Positions 1 to 11,706 of a stretch of DNA of 64,000 bases are shown piece after piece. Position 1 is the stretch's first letter; every line of letters begins with the position of its first letter. Source of the DNA: Stagonosporopsis chrysanthemi (lineage: Eukaryota > Ascomycota > Dothideomycetes > Pleosporales > Didymellaceae); NCBI GenBank assembly GCA_022560025.1, contig JAFISE010000001.1:62001-126000 (forward strand). Reading direction: 5' to 3'. The notes below the pieces were generated by a model. That model did no database searches. It was given only the letters and a program-made list of their open reading frames with translations, and was not told the origin of the DNA. The position numbers and the translations under genes were made by a program.

Positions 1-980
1 TCGCTCATCGACATCCAACGAGCTTACATCAACACAAATCATCCCAATTTCCTCGGCGCAGCCGCCGCCATGTCCTCAGTCATCGCAGATAAGGAGGCCA
101 GGGAAAAGAAGGCCATCCAGGATGCAGAACGCAGGAAGCGCGAACAGAAGAGGCTCAAGGAGCTGAACGGTGCTAATGGCGGTGAGGGACCAGAGGATGG
201 CGAGGAATCGCAGAAGGTTGCCGACAAGGCAATGCCACTCAGGAAACACCAGTCACAAACAAGCCGCAGTATGTCGCCGGCAGTTGGGCGCTTGATGAAT
301 GGCTCTCACAACAGTATCTCAGGTCAGCTTAACAACCGTAACCGATCACCGCCAGCAATGGCCTCGGGTGGTAACCCACGAGACGGCTTCCTGAACTACT
401 TCTTCGGTAAAGATGGTGGTGCTGCACACAACCCGTCCCTGACGCTCGACAATCGACCTGGCAGTAGGCATGTCAGCCAACACGTTGAGCCTAGCTTTGC
501 ACAGAGCATCAGGAGGGGTGACCCCAAAGCACCTTCTCCCATGGTTCCTTCGTTCAACATGAACGACGATGACGACGAGCCAAGCAGCCCGATACAGGAG
601 ATCCAAGGCGGATTCGTAAGTCCATTTTTTGTATTTTCACAGCGCATGACTGACGTTCTTAGCCCTCGGATCCCGAATCTGCACCTGCGCTCACAGAGCG
701 TGAAGCCCTGGAGACTGAGCTTATCAGCCGTCTCATCTCGTCCTACTTCAACATTGTACGCGAGACCATTGCCGACCAAGTACCCAAGGCGATTATGCAC
801 CTCCTGGTAAACCATTCCAAGGACGGCGTGCAGAACCGCCTTGTCAGCTCTTTGTATAGGGAAGATCTCTTCCAGGAGCTGCTCTACGAAGACGACACAA
901 TCAAGGCCGAGCGCGAGAAGTGCGAGAAGCTGCTCAAGACGTACAAGGAGGCGGCCAAGATTGTCGGCGAGGTACTGTAA
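1..980 (+). CDS. dnm1: Dynamin-related GTPase Dnm1, 3' end (5' part outside window)
   Basis: This is the C-terminal part of the dynamin-like GTPase that drives mitochondrial and peroxisomal fission at the outer membrane. The frame is open from base 1 and begins with the end of the dynamin stalk (residues IDIQRAYINTNHP), so the start codon lies left of the window. The middle is a charged, low-complexity insert holding the motif GFLNYFFGK, which is typical of Dnm1/Drp1 insert B. An intron at 616-662 (GTAAGT...TTAG) joins in frame to the GTPase effector domain (VPKAIMHLLVNHSK ... EREKCEKLLKTYKEAA). Exons are 1-615 and 663-980, with stop TAA at 978-980. The insert and GED point to Dnm1 rather than Vps1. 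The GTPase domain itself cannot be seen here. Confidence 0.93.
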
Positions 981-1536
981 GACGTGTGTTTGTAAGGATA
1001 TTACCTGTAGGATTCAAAATGCTCTTTTGGGTGGCGTACCAGGGCCGTGCGTCTGTGGATATGTGGGATGAAGGAGGCCTGTTGTACGCATAGTTCTACT
1101 CTTCTGTCCGGGTTTGGGCAACTGCTTGGGCGGCGGGTGGTTAGCTTGATGACAGGGCGTTTAAAGGACTCTACTCTTGAGTCTGGTTCGCTGCTTGCAC
1201 GGCGAGCGATGGACAGTGTATAGAATATTCCACACAGCTCCAAAACGCGTCTTCCAAGTCACTTTTTTTTTGCCACATCGTGCCTCTCGGACTGCGTCTT
1301 TTGACACGGAAGATAGACTCGTAAACCACAGGATTAAAAGTAAGCATGTATATTGAAAACGCGACCAATCGCCGTCTATACTGTACAGATGGTACACAAT
1401 ACAAGAGGCGGACATCTCGCACCGGACTATCGACTATCGACTGCTTTTCCGCATCTCGCCTCTTGGCTTCCGTCGGGCGGCCATTACGTCCATGCTATAA
1501 GGGAGAAAGGACATCCACATACTTCATCTCAGGCGC
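981..1536. other. Convergent 3' intergenic region
   Basis: No gene is visible. It holds the 3' ends of dnm1 (plus strand) and the ATP synthase e gene (minus strand), which converge here. A T-run at 1261-1270 is the only simple feature. Confidence 0.6.
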
Positions 1537-1988
1537 TCATTTCTCGTCTGTGATTCCGAGGATGGTGTTCAGGTCGGCGTTGGGGTCCTGGGGGTCCGCC
1601 TTGGCTGCAGGAAACGCATTAGCACTCTAGTCTCTTCTCGCCCGCATCACGAGGGGGGTGGGGGGTAACGTACCGCCAGACGCGGCCTTGGGCTGCTCCT
1701 GAGGATGTGTCTTTGCCCACTCGGCCTTGGCTTGCCTGATCAGCGACTCCTTGTGGCTGTAGGCCTTGTGCTCAGCGTGCGCCCGCTCGCGCGCGGATAT
1801 CGACAGCTGCGTGTAGGCGCCGTAGAAGAGGCCGGTCGCCAGGGCGGACCATCGGAGGACCTGTGTCATCGGCGTTAGCATGTGCGCTGGGCTGGCAGGG
1901 CGCGGCGGGGCACCCGGCACGCGTGCTGAGTGCGGGCGGCCGCCTGGCGATGGGGGCTGCGTACGTTGACACCGACGGAGGTGGACAT
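1537..1988 (-). CDS. ATP21/TIM11: Mitochondrial F1Fo ATP synthase subunit e
   Basis: This gene encodes a small inner-membrane subunit that stabilises ATP synthase dimers and so helps shape cristae. I read three exons on the minus strand: 1988-1965 (MSTSVGVN), 1860-1674 and 1604-1537, giving 92 residues. The introns are 1964-1861 (GTACGC...ACAG) and 1673-1605 (GTACGT...GCAG, with GCTAAT branch point). The protein begins VLRWSALATGLFYGAY after the first exon. That segment is a single transmembrane helix carrying the GxxxG motif (GLFYG) that is diagnostic for subunit e dimerisation. A charged helix follows and the end is GITDEK. The length matches the family (about 90-100 residues). It is divergent from the dynein intermediate chain gene, with a shared promoter of 408 bp. 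The tiny first exon was found only by splicing logic. Confidence 0.88.
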
Positions 1989-2396
1989 GGTGAGCTGGCG
2001 TGCGAGGGCGTGCGGCTGCGACGGTGCGGGTCGAGAGTGTCCAATGGCAGGAATTCCGGGGCGACGACGGCTGATGCTCCGCTGTACGTGGTCCGGAGGG
2101 TGGTGACGGCGGCGTCGGGGCGGATAGAAGAGGTTGGGCGGAGGAGCTGCTCGTCTTCGCAAGATTCCTGCGGTTCATCCCGACGCGAGCTCGGGCCACC
2201 CTTACTAAGGCGCGACGTTGTGGAGGGCTCGACGACGACAGCAGACGCGACCCGCGCCGTTCTTTGTCTTGTTCCAGGAGCCATGTCTGGGAGGGGGGTG
2301 TAGGACTCGACGTCTTGTGCATTCCACCGCCGCCATCTACGCCGCACGCCGCGACACAGCCCGCTTGAAGCTCACCCCACACTCGACACCGCGACC
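1989..2396. promoter_or_regulatory. Divergent promoter: ATP synthase e / dynein intermediate chain
   Basis: This 408-bp GC-rich stretch separates two divergent start codons (1988 minus, 2397 plus) and must hold both promoters. I see no clear TATA box and cannot assign binding sites. Long open frames that cross it are antisense shadows. Confidence 0.5.
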
Positions 2397-4635
2397 ATGG
2401 AGTCCTCGTTGGAGCAGCGCCGCCAGGAGATTCTCGCCAAAAAGGCCAAGCTCGCCGAGCTGAAGAGACAGCGCGAGCTGCGCCGCGAACAGGCGGGCTC
2501 CAGCAGGCAGTCGGCCACGACGAGTCCCCTTGGAGAAGTGCGCCCAGCGGCCCTCTGTTTACCCGCGTACAACACTGACATGCTGCGCAGGTGCTGTCGC
2601 CAACACCGCGCCGGAGCCAGGACCTCGACCGCAGAACCGACGTCGACAACCTCATAAACAACATCCTTGGCGACCGCCGGCCAGGGTCGACGCAGCCCGG
2701 CTCGCCAGCTGTGCGCGCAACACGCCCGACCTCTGTAGTCAGCGCAGGCCAGCTCAGCAGCGACAATGAGCCAGCTTCGCCCGCGCAGTCACGCATGGTG
2801 GATGGAGAGACACAGACCATCTCACTGGGCCCGCTCGCCACCGTCTACGAGTCTGCTGGCGATGGGCAGGTCACAGCCGAGGCCAACACGCAGAAGGAGG
2901 TCATCACATACAGCAAAGGCGTGCAAGCAAGCATAGACTGGAGTCCAGCCAAGTCGCGAGGCGTGGGAGGGAGCGACACAGAGCGCGACGAGAGCCCAAC
3001 ACGATCCCCGAGGAGCAAGAGGCAGAGCAGGAGGCAGAAAGAGCGAGACGAGGAGATTCGCAACCAGCTACGCAAAGAGATTGAGGACGAAATCAAGGCC
3101 GCACAACAAGCGCCTCAAGACGGCACAGCAGCGAGCTCAGACGAGAACTACCCTTTCAAGACTCTTACAAACGAGGAGTTGGCGGCGGTCGAGACCTCAG
3201 AAGACTTCATCGGCTTCGTGGAGAGGAGCACAAAGGTGCTAGAGAGGGCGTTGGACCAACAGCTTGGTTACGACATCTTGGCAGACTATGCACTTGATGG
3301 TATAGACATTGGGGACGATGATGAGGGCTACGGCACAAACGCAGGCAAGAAGGGCAGGCGCATCAAAGAAGTTGCACAGTTTTGGGACGAGAGATGGAGC
3401 AAGAAGAGGATGGTCTCGGATCTGGGATTCTCTCCTAAGGTACGCTGCGTGACAGCATTGCAGGACCTCGCTGACAAACTGCACAGTTCCCAGAACTCGT
3501 CCTGGCCTCCTACACAAAGAACCCCTCCGCTCCCAACGATCCAGATGGTCTGGTCCAAGTCTGGAATATGCACATGCATGACCGACCAGAGTACATATTC
3601 CACGCTCAGTCGGATATCCTTACCGCGAAGTTCTCCCCGTTCCACCCGAACCTTATTATCGGCGGTGCATACTCGGGGCAGGTCTTGCTATGGGACACGC
3701 GCGCGAAGTCCACACCCGTACAGAAGACACCACTGACAGGGTCCGGACACACACACCCTGTCTACTCCATCGACATTGTCGGGACACAGAACGCAAACAA
3801 CATCATCTCCTGCTCGACAGACGGCGTCGTTTGTGGCTGGACAGTAGACATGCTCACTCAACCGCAAGAGTTCCTTGAACTTACCTCGCCACCACCGGCA
3901 AAGACCGACGACATGGCAGTGACATGCGTCGCCTTCCCTCAATCAGACCCAACATACTTCCTCGCCGGCACGGAAGAAGGCTCAATCTACCCATGCCACC
4001 GCTACGATCGCGCCGGCGCGAAGGCAGGCGTGGACGGCCGGGTCAAGTACTCCGGCCATGCTGCTCCAGTCATGAGTTTGGACTTCCACCCCGCCAAAGG
4101 ACAGATCGACCTCGGTGACCTCGTCCTGTCATCCAGTGTAGACTGGAGCGTCAAGTTGTGGAAGGTCCGTCCACCAGCGGCAACTGGCTCTGGCAACGCC
4201 ATTCTCCCAGGCACTACCCAGCAAGTCACACCAGTCCTAGACATCGCGCGCGAAGACCTTGTCTACGACGTTCGCTGGTCGCCCGTGAAGCCGTCTGTGT
4301 TCGCACTCGTCGACGGCGCCGGCAGCCTCGAAGTCTGGGACATCAACGTCGACACCGAAGTCCCTGTGCAATCGATCAAGCCCAGCGACAACAAGCGCGG
4401 CGCTTTCGCCAACATGCCAACCGGTATGGGCTACATGAACCGCAGTCTTAACAAGTTAGCTTGGGAGCGAAACGAAGGCCGGCGCGTTGCTGTCGGTGGC
4501 ATGGATGGCGTTGTCACGGTCTTTGAAGTTGGCCAGGACTTGGGTGGTGTCGAGACCAGAAACGAGGAATGGAGCGGTGTGAAGAAACTGGTGAACCGGT
4601 TGGAGGGCCATGGCGATGCAGTCAATGGCAGGTAG
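2397..4635 (+). CDS. Cytoplasmic dynein intermediate chain
   Basis: This scaffold subunit of cytoplasmic dynein links the heavy chain to dynactin and the light chains. The three exons are 2397-2537, 2591-3439 and 3487-4635, giving 712 residues. The introns are 2538-2590 (unusual donor GTGCGC) and 3440-3486 (GTACGC). The N-terminus is a basic coiled coil (KRQRELRREQ) expected to bind p150-glued. Near residue 123 a TQT-containing stretch (GETQTISLG) and near residue 158 GVQAS resemble light-chain docking sites. The second half has WD-repeat strands (VLLWDTRAK, DGVVCGWTVD, VKLWKVRP, LEVWDINVD), the beta-propeller that holds the heavy chain. The protein ends shortly after the last repeat (GHGDAVNGR), where GGCAG/GTAGAA could be a further donor, so the exact C-terminus is less sure. 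Homologues are nudI/ic-1 type genes. Confidence 0.9.
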
Positions 4636-5634
4636 AACCGCCTATCCACTGCCACGGAAGCGGATATCATGATCAGACCCATCGAAATTAGTCCTCAGGG
4701 AGTCAGATCGTGGCGCAGGGCATCTTTGCAGGAGTCTGATTCTTAGTCACCATACCCCTTGTACTTTCGAATAGAGACTCGTATATGCTATGCTACGGAC
4801 GGAGCCTCTCATTTGCAACATCGGGGTTCTACGGAAGTGATTGATCGTGCATAAGCTGTGGGCTCTACTTGTCACTTCAAGGGTCATGGTTCATGAGTCG
4901 TGGGCCCATTCAGCAAGACGTAGTAGAGTGCGGTCATTTGCTATCACTCCGGACACGTTCATCGACCTCACATTCTTCGTCTAGGTACACTTTGTATAAG
5001 AGACAGTGACATTGCAAGTTCTGGCAATTGACTTACGGCCCCGACCAGCCGGTTCCTCGGAGATCGACGCGGGAGTGGAGAGCCGAGCTTCCTTCACCAA
5101 CCAGCGTTCACCAACATCCACCACGCACCTCAGCCGCCGAGCGATCGCTGCACACACAACATACTGCACGTCAAAGTGCATTGCGGCTGTAACTATGATC
5201 TCGGACAATGTGGGGTAAACGGACGGCCAGAGTAGGGCTAAAGACTCGATGCCTACGCACTCATCATGCCGTCCAGCACTCCGAATGCGAGAAGAACGGT
5301 ATTTCCTAGCCCAACAACACAAATAGAACACGAGGACCTGCTCTCCCCACTGCCAGCTTGCCAATCACACCCCCTTCCGACCGCCCTGAGCTGACGACGT
5401 AACCTCCGTATCGATAAGCCGCCTCCCATAAGTAACGCCTGCATCGCCGTCATGTCAAGCTGTCTCCTCCCCACAATCCACCTCCTGCAACCCACCACCA
5501 CAAACCGCATTCTGCGCCCAACCCTACTCCCTGCGACGCCATCCCAACCTCCCTCTCCTCATCTACCTCCTTCCCAACACCGAAATCGAAGGAAACAATA
5601 CCCCCTCGCCAAACCCCCCTCTCGCTTCCCCAAA
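4636..5634. other. Intergenic region, about 1 kb
   Basis: No gene is supported. The last 200 bases (about 5440-5634) are very pyrimidine-rich, typical of a fungal promoter and 5' leader for the following GPI-protein gene. A 14-bp match to the Tn5 mosaic end lies at 4993-5006 (see findings). Confidence 0.55.
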
Positions 5635-6189
5635 ATGCGCCTCTCCCTCCTCCGCAACTCAGCCCTCTGCTCCCTCCTCGGCCTCGGCGCCGCGCAGGAC
5701 TCCACATGGGCGCAGACACAGCCCTTCAACGTTGACGTTTCGACCGAGAGCCTGCTCGGCAGCAGTCAGCAGCCGCTGACCAACGTCGTTGCGGGGAGCA
5801 CGCCGGCGACGATGGATCTGGCGGCTACGGACGTGTCGACCACGGGTCTGGCGACTACGGACTTGGCGCCTGTGGCGACAGTTACAGGGGAGTTCAGCAC
5901 GAGTATCCCGACGGAGCTGAGTGCGGCGAGTTCGAGGGCCGCGACGAGTGTGGCTGTTGTTACGAGTGCGAGTCGGAGTGCTGCAAGTGAGAGTGTGGCG
6001 AGTGGGGAAAGTGCGAGTGCGAGTTCGAGTTCGATTTCAGGTTCGGCTACGTCGAGGATGAGTTCGAGTGCGACCGGGGCGACGGTGCAGAGCTCGGGTG
6101 CTGCGGCGCCGGTGGGGGTGAATGGGCAGCAGAAGATGATGGGCGTTGCGGGGGCATTAGCTGGAGCCGCGGGGGTGTTGTTTGTGTGA
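5635..6189 (+). CDS. Ser/Thr-rich GPI-anchored cell-surface protein
   Basis: This is a predicted secreted, wall- or membrane-anchored protein of 184 residues in one exon. I chose the ATG at 5635 because the hydrophobic signal peptide (MRLSLLRNSALCSLLGLGAAQ) starts there; the open frame further upstream is pyrimidine-rich leader. The mature part is low complexity: threonine-rich first (TTGLATTDLAP), then long Ser/Ala runs (residues about 85-155) expected to carry O-mannose. The C-terminus is small residues followed by a hydrophobic tail (MMGVAGALAGAAGVLFV), the form of a GPI-attachment signal. No catalytic domain is present. Function is unknown; it is likely structural or adhesive. Confidence 0.75.
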   Translation: MRLSLLRNSALCSLLGLGAAQDSTWAQTQPFNVDVSTESLLGSSQQPLTNVVAGSTPATMDLAATDVSTTGLATTDLAPVATVTGEFSTSIPTELSAASSRAATSVAVVTSASRSAASESVASGESASASSSSISGSATSRMSSSATGATVQSSGAAAPVGVNGQQKMMGVAGALAGAAGVLFV

Positions 6190-8496
6190 ACGGTGTGAGA
6201 TGTCAGTGGATGTTGTGTTGTGTGTGTGCTAGAAAAGAGTCAGAGGCCAAATACCAAAATATGAAGCATAAGTTCGGTCAGAGTGACAATCCCTTCCTTG
6301 AGGCACAGGGAGCCGTGTACTTGAGAGTGACAAGATGATTCGGTCTTCAGAAACTGGCAATCCGTCCACGACAGTATTCCATTCCACCAACATTGGATGA
6401 TGGATAAATTCATACCCTGATACACCACATCTCACACGGTCTGTCATTGAATTTAGTTAGTATATACCACCACGTCCAACTCCCCCCCCCCCCCCCGCCC
6501 GCTATCCAGGTCCCACAACCGGCGCACAGCTGCATCCGTTTTTCATTAACAGAAAAGAAGCAAAAGTTACAGATCAGCAGAATAGCCCAAGCAATCTACA
6601 TGGTCATCTCAAAACAGACGTCTCTTTCTCATTCTGCTTCGTGGCAAAAACACGGGCTGGACACGCCACATGGTCGAGGGCTTGTCAGATTCTGAGACTC
6701 AGAGAGCTTGATATAAGAATGGTGGGATGCGTTGGATGGTAAGAATTACGGTTCGAGGGGCATTTACGGGTTTGGTATCAATTTTTGAGTGATACCATTG
6801 ACTTTGACGTGCATAGCAGGCAGTGTTCGATATCTCACAGCGAGCTGTGGTGTAGTCATTCTTGGTGTTGGAGGACGCTGTGACTAATTATCGATGGGCA
6901 GCAGTAATATGCTGAGAACAGAGAGGAGTGACGTCAACGTTAAGTGTATGTCTCTAAAGCAGATCTTTCAGCACGCCGCTTTACAGTGACTTTGGCGCCA
7001 CGGCTCAACATAGCAGTAAAGACGGGTTGACAAGTACTACTTTAAACGTCCCCATCCCATAATATTGCATGCCTAGAAGCATCCAGCACGCCATCCACCA
7101 TGGGTGTGCGAATATTCCCAGGTGGCTTGCTGCGACAGAAACGGCGCCCGACACAAACTCTACACAAAGGACAAGCTACACTACCCGGCCCAACAGCCCG
7201 TCGCGTCCGTTAACGGCACCTCTTCTTCGCCACGCCCTTCTGGCTAGCCTTTCATGCAAAATGCACCATCAAGAGCCTCCACGCTTCGTGTAGCCCGGCT
7301 GAAAGCGCACGCTGGCGCAGCACCAACTGACACCCATCCAGCTCACCGGTGCGGCTGGAGTGACGCAGCTACGGTAGCGCAGCTGCCTGACAAAAGCATC
7401 CTCAGCTTCGGAGCAGCCGCTCCAGAAACCCGCGCGCTGTTTCGAACAGAAACACTGGCAACCACCACGACGAGCGAAGGTTTGGCGCCCGCCAGCACCG
7501 CAACAGCGCTGGTGCAGTAGCTGGCACGCTGGCTCTGGCGCGCCGGCAGCGAACCAGTGGAACCTCGCGGCTGGTCCTGCGTTAGCGCCACGCAGCCCAC
7601 GCCCCAGCCTTGGGCGCTCTATGCGGCTGCGCGACAGAGTATTGACGCGTCAACAGCATGCGGTAGCCTGCCCTAATGGGGGCTGGCCTGCGCAGAGGCA
7701 TTTCATGCGCAATCGCGTGCGCAAGAAGAACCTGCTTGCGGGCGCCGAGGCGGCGTGGCGGTGGTTGGCAAGGTGGCGATGCGGGTGCATGCAGGCTGGG
7801 GTGCAGCAGTGGCCGCTGTGGAGAAGCGGTGCTGGCTGCACAACACGAGCAACGCGAGGGCGGCACGTACCCATGGGTGTATCGACGGATGAGCGTTGGG
7901 ATACGAGATCTCGCGGTGATGCTTCCGGATTCTGCTTCATTTGCTTGGGCCGGTGAGACGAGTTTGGTAGAGTGACGAGTGTCGCATTGTGAGGACGGGG
8001 TTTGACATCCCTGTCCGATTTGATGCTGCGAGAGGGGGATGAATGAGCGTCTTCGACATGAGTGCTGCCATGATGATAACTTTGTGCTACTGTATGACGA
8101 AATCGGCCTGATCGATGCGATGACACCTGCCTTGTGAGGGCGATCTCTGTGTAACGGCATGTTTCAAGATGAGAGCGCAACATGAAGTCCCAAGGTTGGA
8201 TATGCTTTTGTGCATGATCATGCGTGGTCGTCACAAAACCATCGCTCGATCGCAGATCCGAAGTCAGACAATGGTTTGGAAGGCGCATAAGATCGTTGCT
8301 TTAAGAGAAAGTTGGTTTCATTGTGTCATTGGTCTACCGCCCACTGTACAAGGCCCTCTGCACTAGACTAAGCAATGCACAGCACTCCGCCCCAAAGGAA
8401 CGCCGCAGCGCTCGTGACTCATTAGAAGGATATCAACATAAACAAAGACTCTAAATTATTCAATGCAAGATACATGAAGTGTTTAGATGAGATCGC
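6190..8496. other. Gene-poor stretch, 2.3 kb
   Basis: No gene is supported. Open frames on both strands here (for example around 7582-8288) lack start context, domains or spliceable partners and overlap each other. A 15-base C run lies at 6482-6496. The segment 7300-7860 is GC-rich with Arg/Pro/Ala-rich chance frames. It separates two GPI-protein genes. Confidence 0.5.
6482..6496. repeat. Poly-C homopolymer run (15 bases)
   Basis: An uninterrupted run of 15 C residues in intergenic DNA. Homopolymers of this length are error-prone in assembly and are usually polymorphic. Confidence 0.9.
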
Positions 8497-9247
8497 TTAG
8501 TTGAGGAAAGCGAACGCACCGGCGGCACCGAGGAGGAGCGCCAGAGGAGCAGAGGAGAGCGAGCTGGCAGCACCAGTGCTCTCAGGGATGCTGGCAGAGC
8601 CAGTGGCGGAGCCGGTAGAGCGGGTGTTTGAGGCAGTGCGGGAAAGAGTGGCAGAGGAGACGGTGCCGTTGGTGCTGGCGGTAACGGAAACAGTGCCGGT
8701 GGCGGAGACCAGAGCGCTGGAGATGACGCTGGAGATGGAAGCGGAAGCAGAGCTGGCGGAAGCAGCAGAGCTGGCAGACGAGGCACGCGAGGAGATGACA
8801 GACGCCACAGACGAGGCGGAGGCAGACGAGGCAGACGCAGAGGAGCTGGCGGCAGCAGAGCCACCGGTCAGACCGAACTGGCCGGAGTAGTTGGGTGTCT
8901 CGCCCTCCTGCTGGATCTCAAGAGCGTAGTCGGCACCGTCAACGAGGTCACGGGCAACGGTCCAGGAGAAAGTACCGCCGGTAGCAGTGGCTGTCAAGCA
9001 AGTTAGTATTTTATTCTGGTGAAGAGTTGATGTGGAAGAACATACTGGTGAGGGTACCGATGGTGTCGAGGTCGGTAGAAAGACCCTTGCGAAGGATGAA
9101 GGTGGTGGGGGTGTTGTCGGCAGGGGAGTAGGTGACGGTGTAGGTCTGGCCAGCCTGAACACCACCAGTGGGGTACTCGTTGATCTCGAGGGCGAAAGCA
9201 GCTGCGATGAAAGCAGCGCTGGAAGCGACCATCTGGAAGAAACGCAT
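8497..9247 (-). CDS. Kre9/Knh1-like N-terminal domain, Ser-rich GPI-anchored protein
   Basis: This is a predicted cell-surface protein of 231 residues. Exon 1 is 9247-9046 and exon 2 is 8990-8497, with an intron at 9045-8991 (GTATGT...ACAG). A signal peptide (MRFFQMVASSAAFIAAAFA) is followed by a small beta-sandwich domain that begins LEINEYPTGGVQAGQTYTV and includes GTFSWTVARDLVDG. That pattern fits the fungal Ser-Thr-rich GPI family with a Kre9/Knh1-like N-terminal domain. Residues about 110-205 are Ser/Ala repeats. The C-terminus (PLALLLGAAGAFAFLN) is a typical GPI signal. The family is linked to beta-1,6-glucan and wall architecture, but no reaction is known. With the 5.6-kb gene it forms a local pair of surface proteins. 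Confidence 0.82.
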
Positions 9248-11075
9248 CTTGATGTTTGTTGGTGGGGTTGTTGATTAGGTAGGTATTAAGTGTTGTACTG
9301 ATATGTAGTTGGATTAGAGAACGAGTGTAGGTACTGTGTACAGCGAGAGGAGCGATCGGTGGATGAAGGAAGACGAAGGAAGAGCGATGTCCTGGGATTA
9401 AGAACCACTGTGGAAGCTGGGCGCAGCTGACTTTTACTCAAGAGGGCTCTCGGCTGGACGACGCCAGAGCAACGGCTGGAATGCAAGATTAGCTCCTCGA
9501 TGCGGTATAGTTTAGCCTGAAGCTTAATGAAAGTCGATCTCAAGCGCCAATCGGCGTCGTGCTTGATGGGGGATTCCCCTGGAAGCCCCCCTTTTTCGCA
9601 CCCCTCGACCAACGAGGTTGGAAAGGTGTGTGCTGGCTAGGACCAGTCATCGTCCAGGCTTGTTCAGTCCTGGTCGAGCATCCCGGCGCATCCATGGGCG
9701 CGCCAACGGGCGCCGTGTCTCTCTGCTAGCCAGGGCAAGCCTAGACAAAAGCCACTCAATAATCTGGGGAAATTCAGGGGCTGAGCCTGCTCCTCTCTCG
9801 TCGGCGACACACGAGGCGCACAGCACGGAAGGCGGATCACCAAGCGATGACTGCACTGTCGACCTCCCTCGATGACGAAATCCGTGCAACACCATGCGCA
9901 CGCGATCATCGTCGTTCGCGGTTGAGGCGGGTGTCTGCGTGCAACATTCCCTTGTCGTCAAGCGCATGCCTTCCGCATCCGGCTTCTTAATCACCGAGCG
10001 CTTTTTCAGTTTCACCACTTTGCCGCTGGTAACGTCATCGACGACAAGCCCAAGCCATTTGCGCGCCTTGTCTCGCTGTTTTAATGCCCTCTTTATCGAT
10101 ATGGGCGAGGATCTGCTGATAACACGGCAGCGGCCTTTGCTGGTGGAGGCGGCAGGATGGTCGGTGCAACGCCGGTAACGAACTTGACAACTAGCCCGAG
10201 CAATTTTAGTCGCGATGGTATTGGCTCCACTGAAAGGAAATTTGTTTGTTGAATCGCTACGGTCGAAGAACGTTCCATGATGAAGTCGCCCAGCGCGCTT
10301 GGGTGAAGCCACCCGAGAGCTGCTGTCGGGAGTGGAAGAGTGCATCAACGGCAATCGAGCACTGTGTGTGGATGTCCCGGGAGGTTGTGGCCCACACAAG
10401 CGATCTTTTATGACAAGGGCGAGCAAGCAGTATGGAGAAGCTCATTTGTTTTGTCGAATGTCCTGGAGACGCTATGATGTCGAAATTTCTTGCAGATTTT
10501 ATTTTGCAAGCAATAATATTAACTTTGTGTTCAGTAAACTGCAGGTTGCAAAGTCTTCTCTGGCAGGGTTTTACCTGTCAACATCTGTCATTAATTCCAT
10601 CAATTGCGGTAGTGTTGCTGCAACTCAGGTCATTTCTTTTCGTACTAACACTTGATCAGATCAAGACAAAGTCCTTGGTAAGCCAGGAACGGACTATGTC
10701 TACGTACCAGAAGACTTATTGCTCGTCAATATCGCAAGCTGCCATTATGTCAGCTAGTGTATATGCATGAAATCCTCATTTTTAAGACTGAATCCTAATT
10801 GCATTCGTTTTCGGACTCGTCCATTTTACTCCAGCCTTGCCACATTCGCTTCCGAGGAGCCCAGGTAGGTGGCTTACAGATATGCCGTATCCGGGCAGGG
10901 CAGGACAAGTCCCATGAAGAGCCAGGAGAGAAAGACGCCTGAAATGATGTAAAGAAAATGTAGAGCGGAGATCGCTCACACCCACTCATAGTAAACAGAA
11001 GTCATGGTCGCGGTCAGTGTGCCCTACATCCGACCCGGTTCACTTGCTAAACCAGATGGGACGCTGGTGTTGACC
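9248..11075. other. Gene-poor stretch, 1.8 kb
   Basis: No gene is supported. A minus-strand frame of 259 codons (9647-10426) is open but shows no recognisable domain or signal. The part from 10430 to 10780 is AT-rich. Bases just above 9248 are the 5' region of the Kre9-like gene. Confidence 0.45.
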
Positions 11076-11605
11076 TCAAATATATTGCTTCTCCTCCCAG
11101 TCCTTCTCGGCCTTGATGAATGCCTCCATATCATCGGGCAACTCGTCGTCATCGTCTTCAGGCTGGACGGTCGGGGCAGCCTTCACGTTCTTGGTAGGCG
11201 TGTCATCGAGGCCATTGTCCTTGCGCTTCTTCGTCGGCGTCTCATCGGCGTCGTCTGCCTTGCGCTTCTTGTAAGAGGCAGGAGTATTACCACCTGCTCA
11301 TGAAAGTTAGCGATCGAATTGTTGGGCTATCAAGGTCGCAAGCAATGCACACCTCGCTTCTGGGCAACAACAGGCGTAAACTTCTCGCCATCATCGACAC
11401 GCTTCTTGAGCTCCTTGCTCCTAGCTATGATCGGGCGAAACTGGTGCTCGAAGCTGCTGGGAGTTCGGTTACCATCGAGGGCCGACATCATGTCGAATTG
11501 CTCCTTGGAGATGCTGGTACGACCGAGAGCCATCAACAAGACGGCGACACAGTCCACCGAGATCATCTTTTGGCCGCTCGGAGCAGAATCGGCAGCTTTG
11601 CCCAT
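11076..11605 (-). CDS. Small basic-tailed protein of unknown function, paralogue A of a tandem pair
   Basis: I do not recognise a named family. I read two exons, 11605-11353 and 11293-11076, with an intron at 11352-11294 (GTGTGC...GCAG), giving 156 residues. The first 83 residues are a compact helical-looking domain (MISVDCVAVLLMAL ... MMSALDGNRTPSSFEHQF). It aligns by eye with the neighbouring gene at 11707-12085 along its whole length. The second exon is a charged tail with two KKRK clusters that could be nuclear-localisation signals, then an acidic run (EDDDDELPDD) and a final helix (FIKAEKDWEEKQYI). The shape suggests a small nuclear protein. I chose the ATG at 11605 because it matches the paralogue's start; an in-frame ATG lies 57 bases upstream. 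Confidence 0.7.
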
Positions 11606-11706
11606 GGTGTGCGAGCAAGGTTGTGATGGGATTGAGAAAGGACGTTGGGAAGGAAGATGCAAAAGGGAAAAGTGGAGGAACGTGTCAAGAGATTGGGAAT
11701 AACGCT

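Noticed and set aside
1627..2841. Minus-strand open frame of 404 codons
   Set aside because: Most of it is antisense to the dynein gene and its promoter. Only its last part (1674-1860) is a true exon, of ATP synthase subunit e.
7582..8288. Overlapping minus-strand frames in the gene-poor region
   Set aside because: Frames on both strands overlap with no conserved motif, and no splice pair joins them into a sensible protein.
9647..10426. Minus-strand open frame of 259 codons
   Set aside because: It has no domain, no signal and irregular composition; similar long chance frames occur antisense elsewhere in this GC-balanced window.
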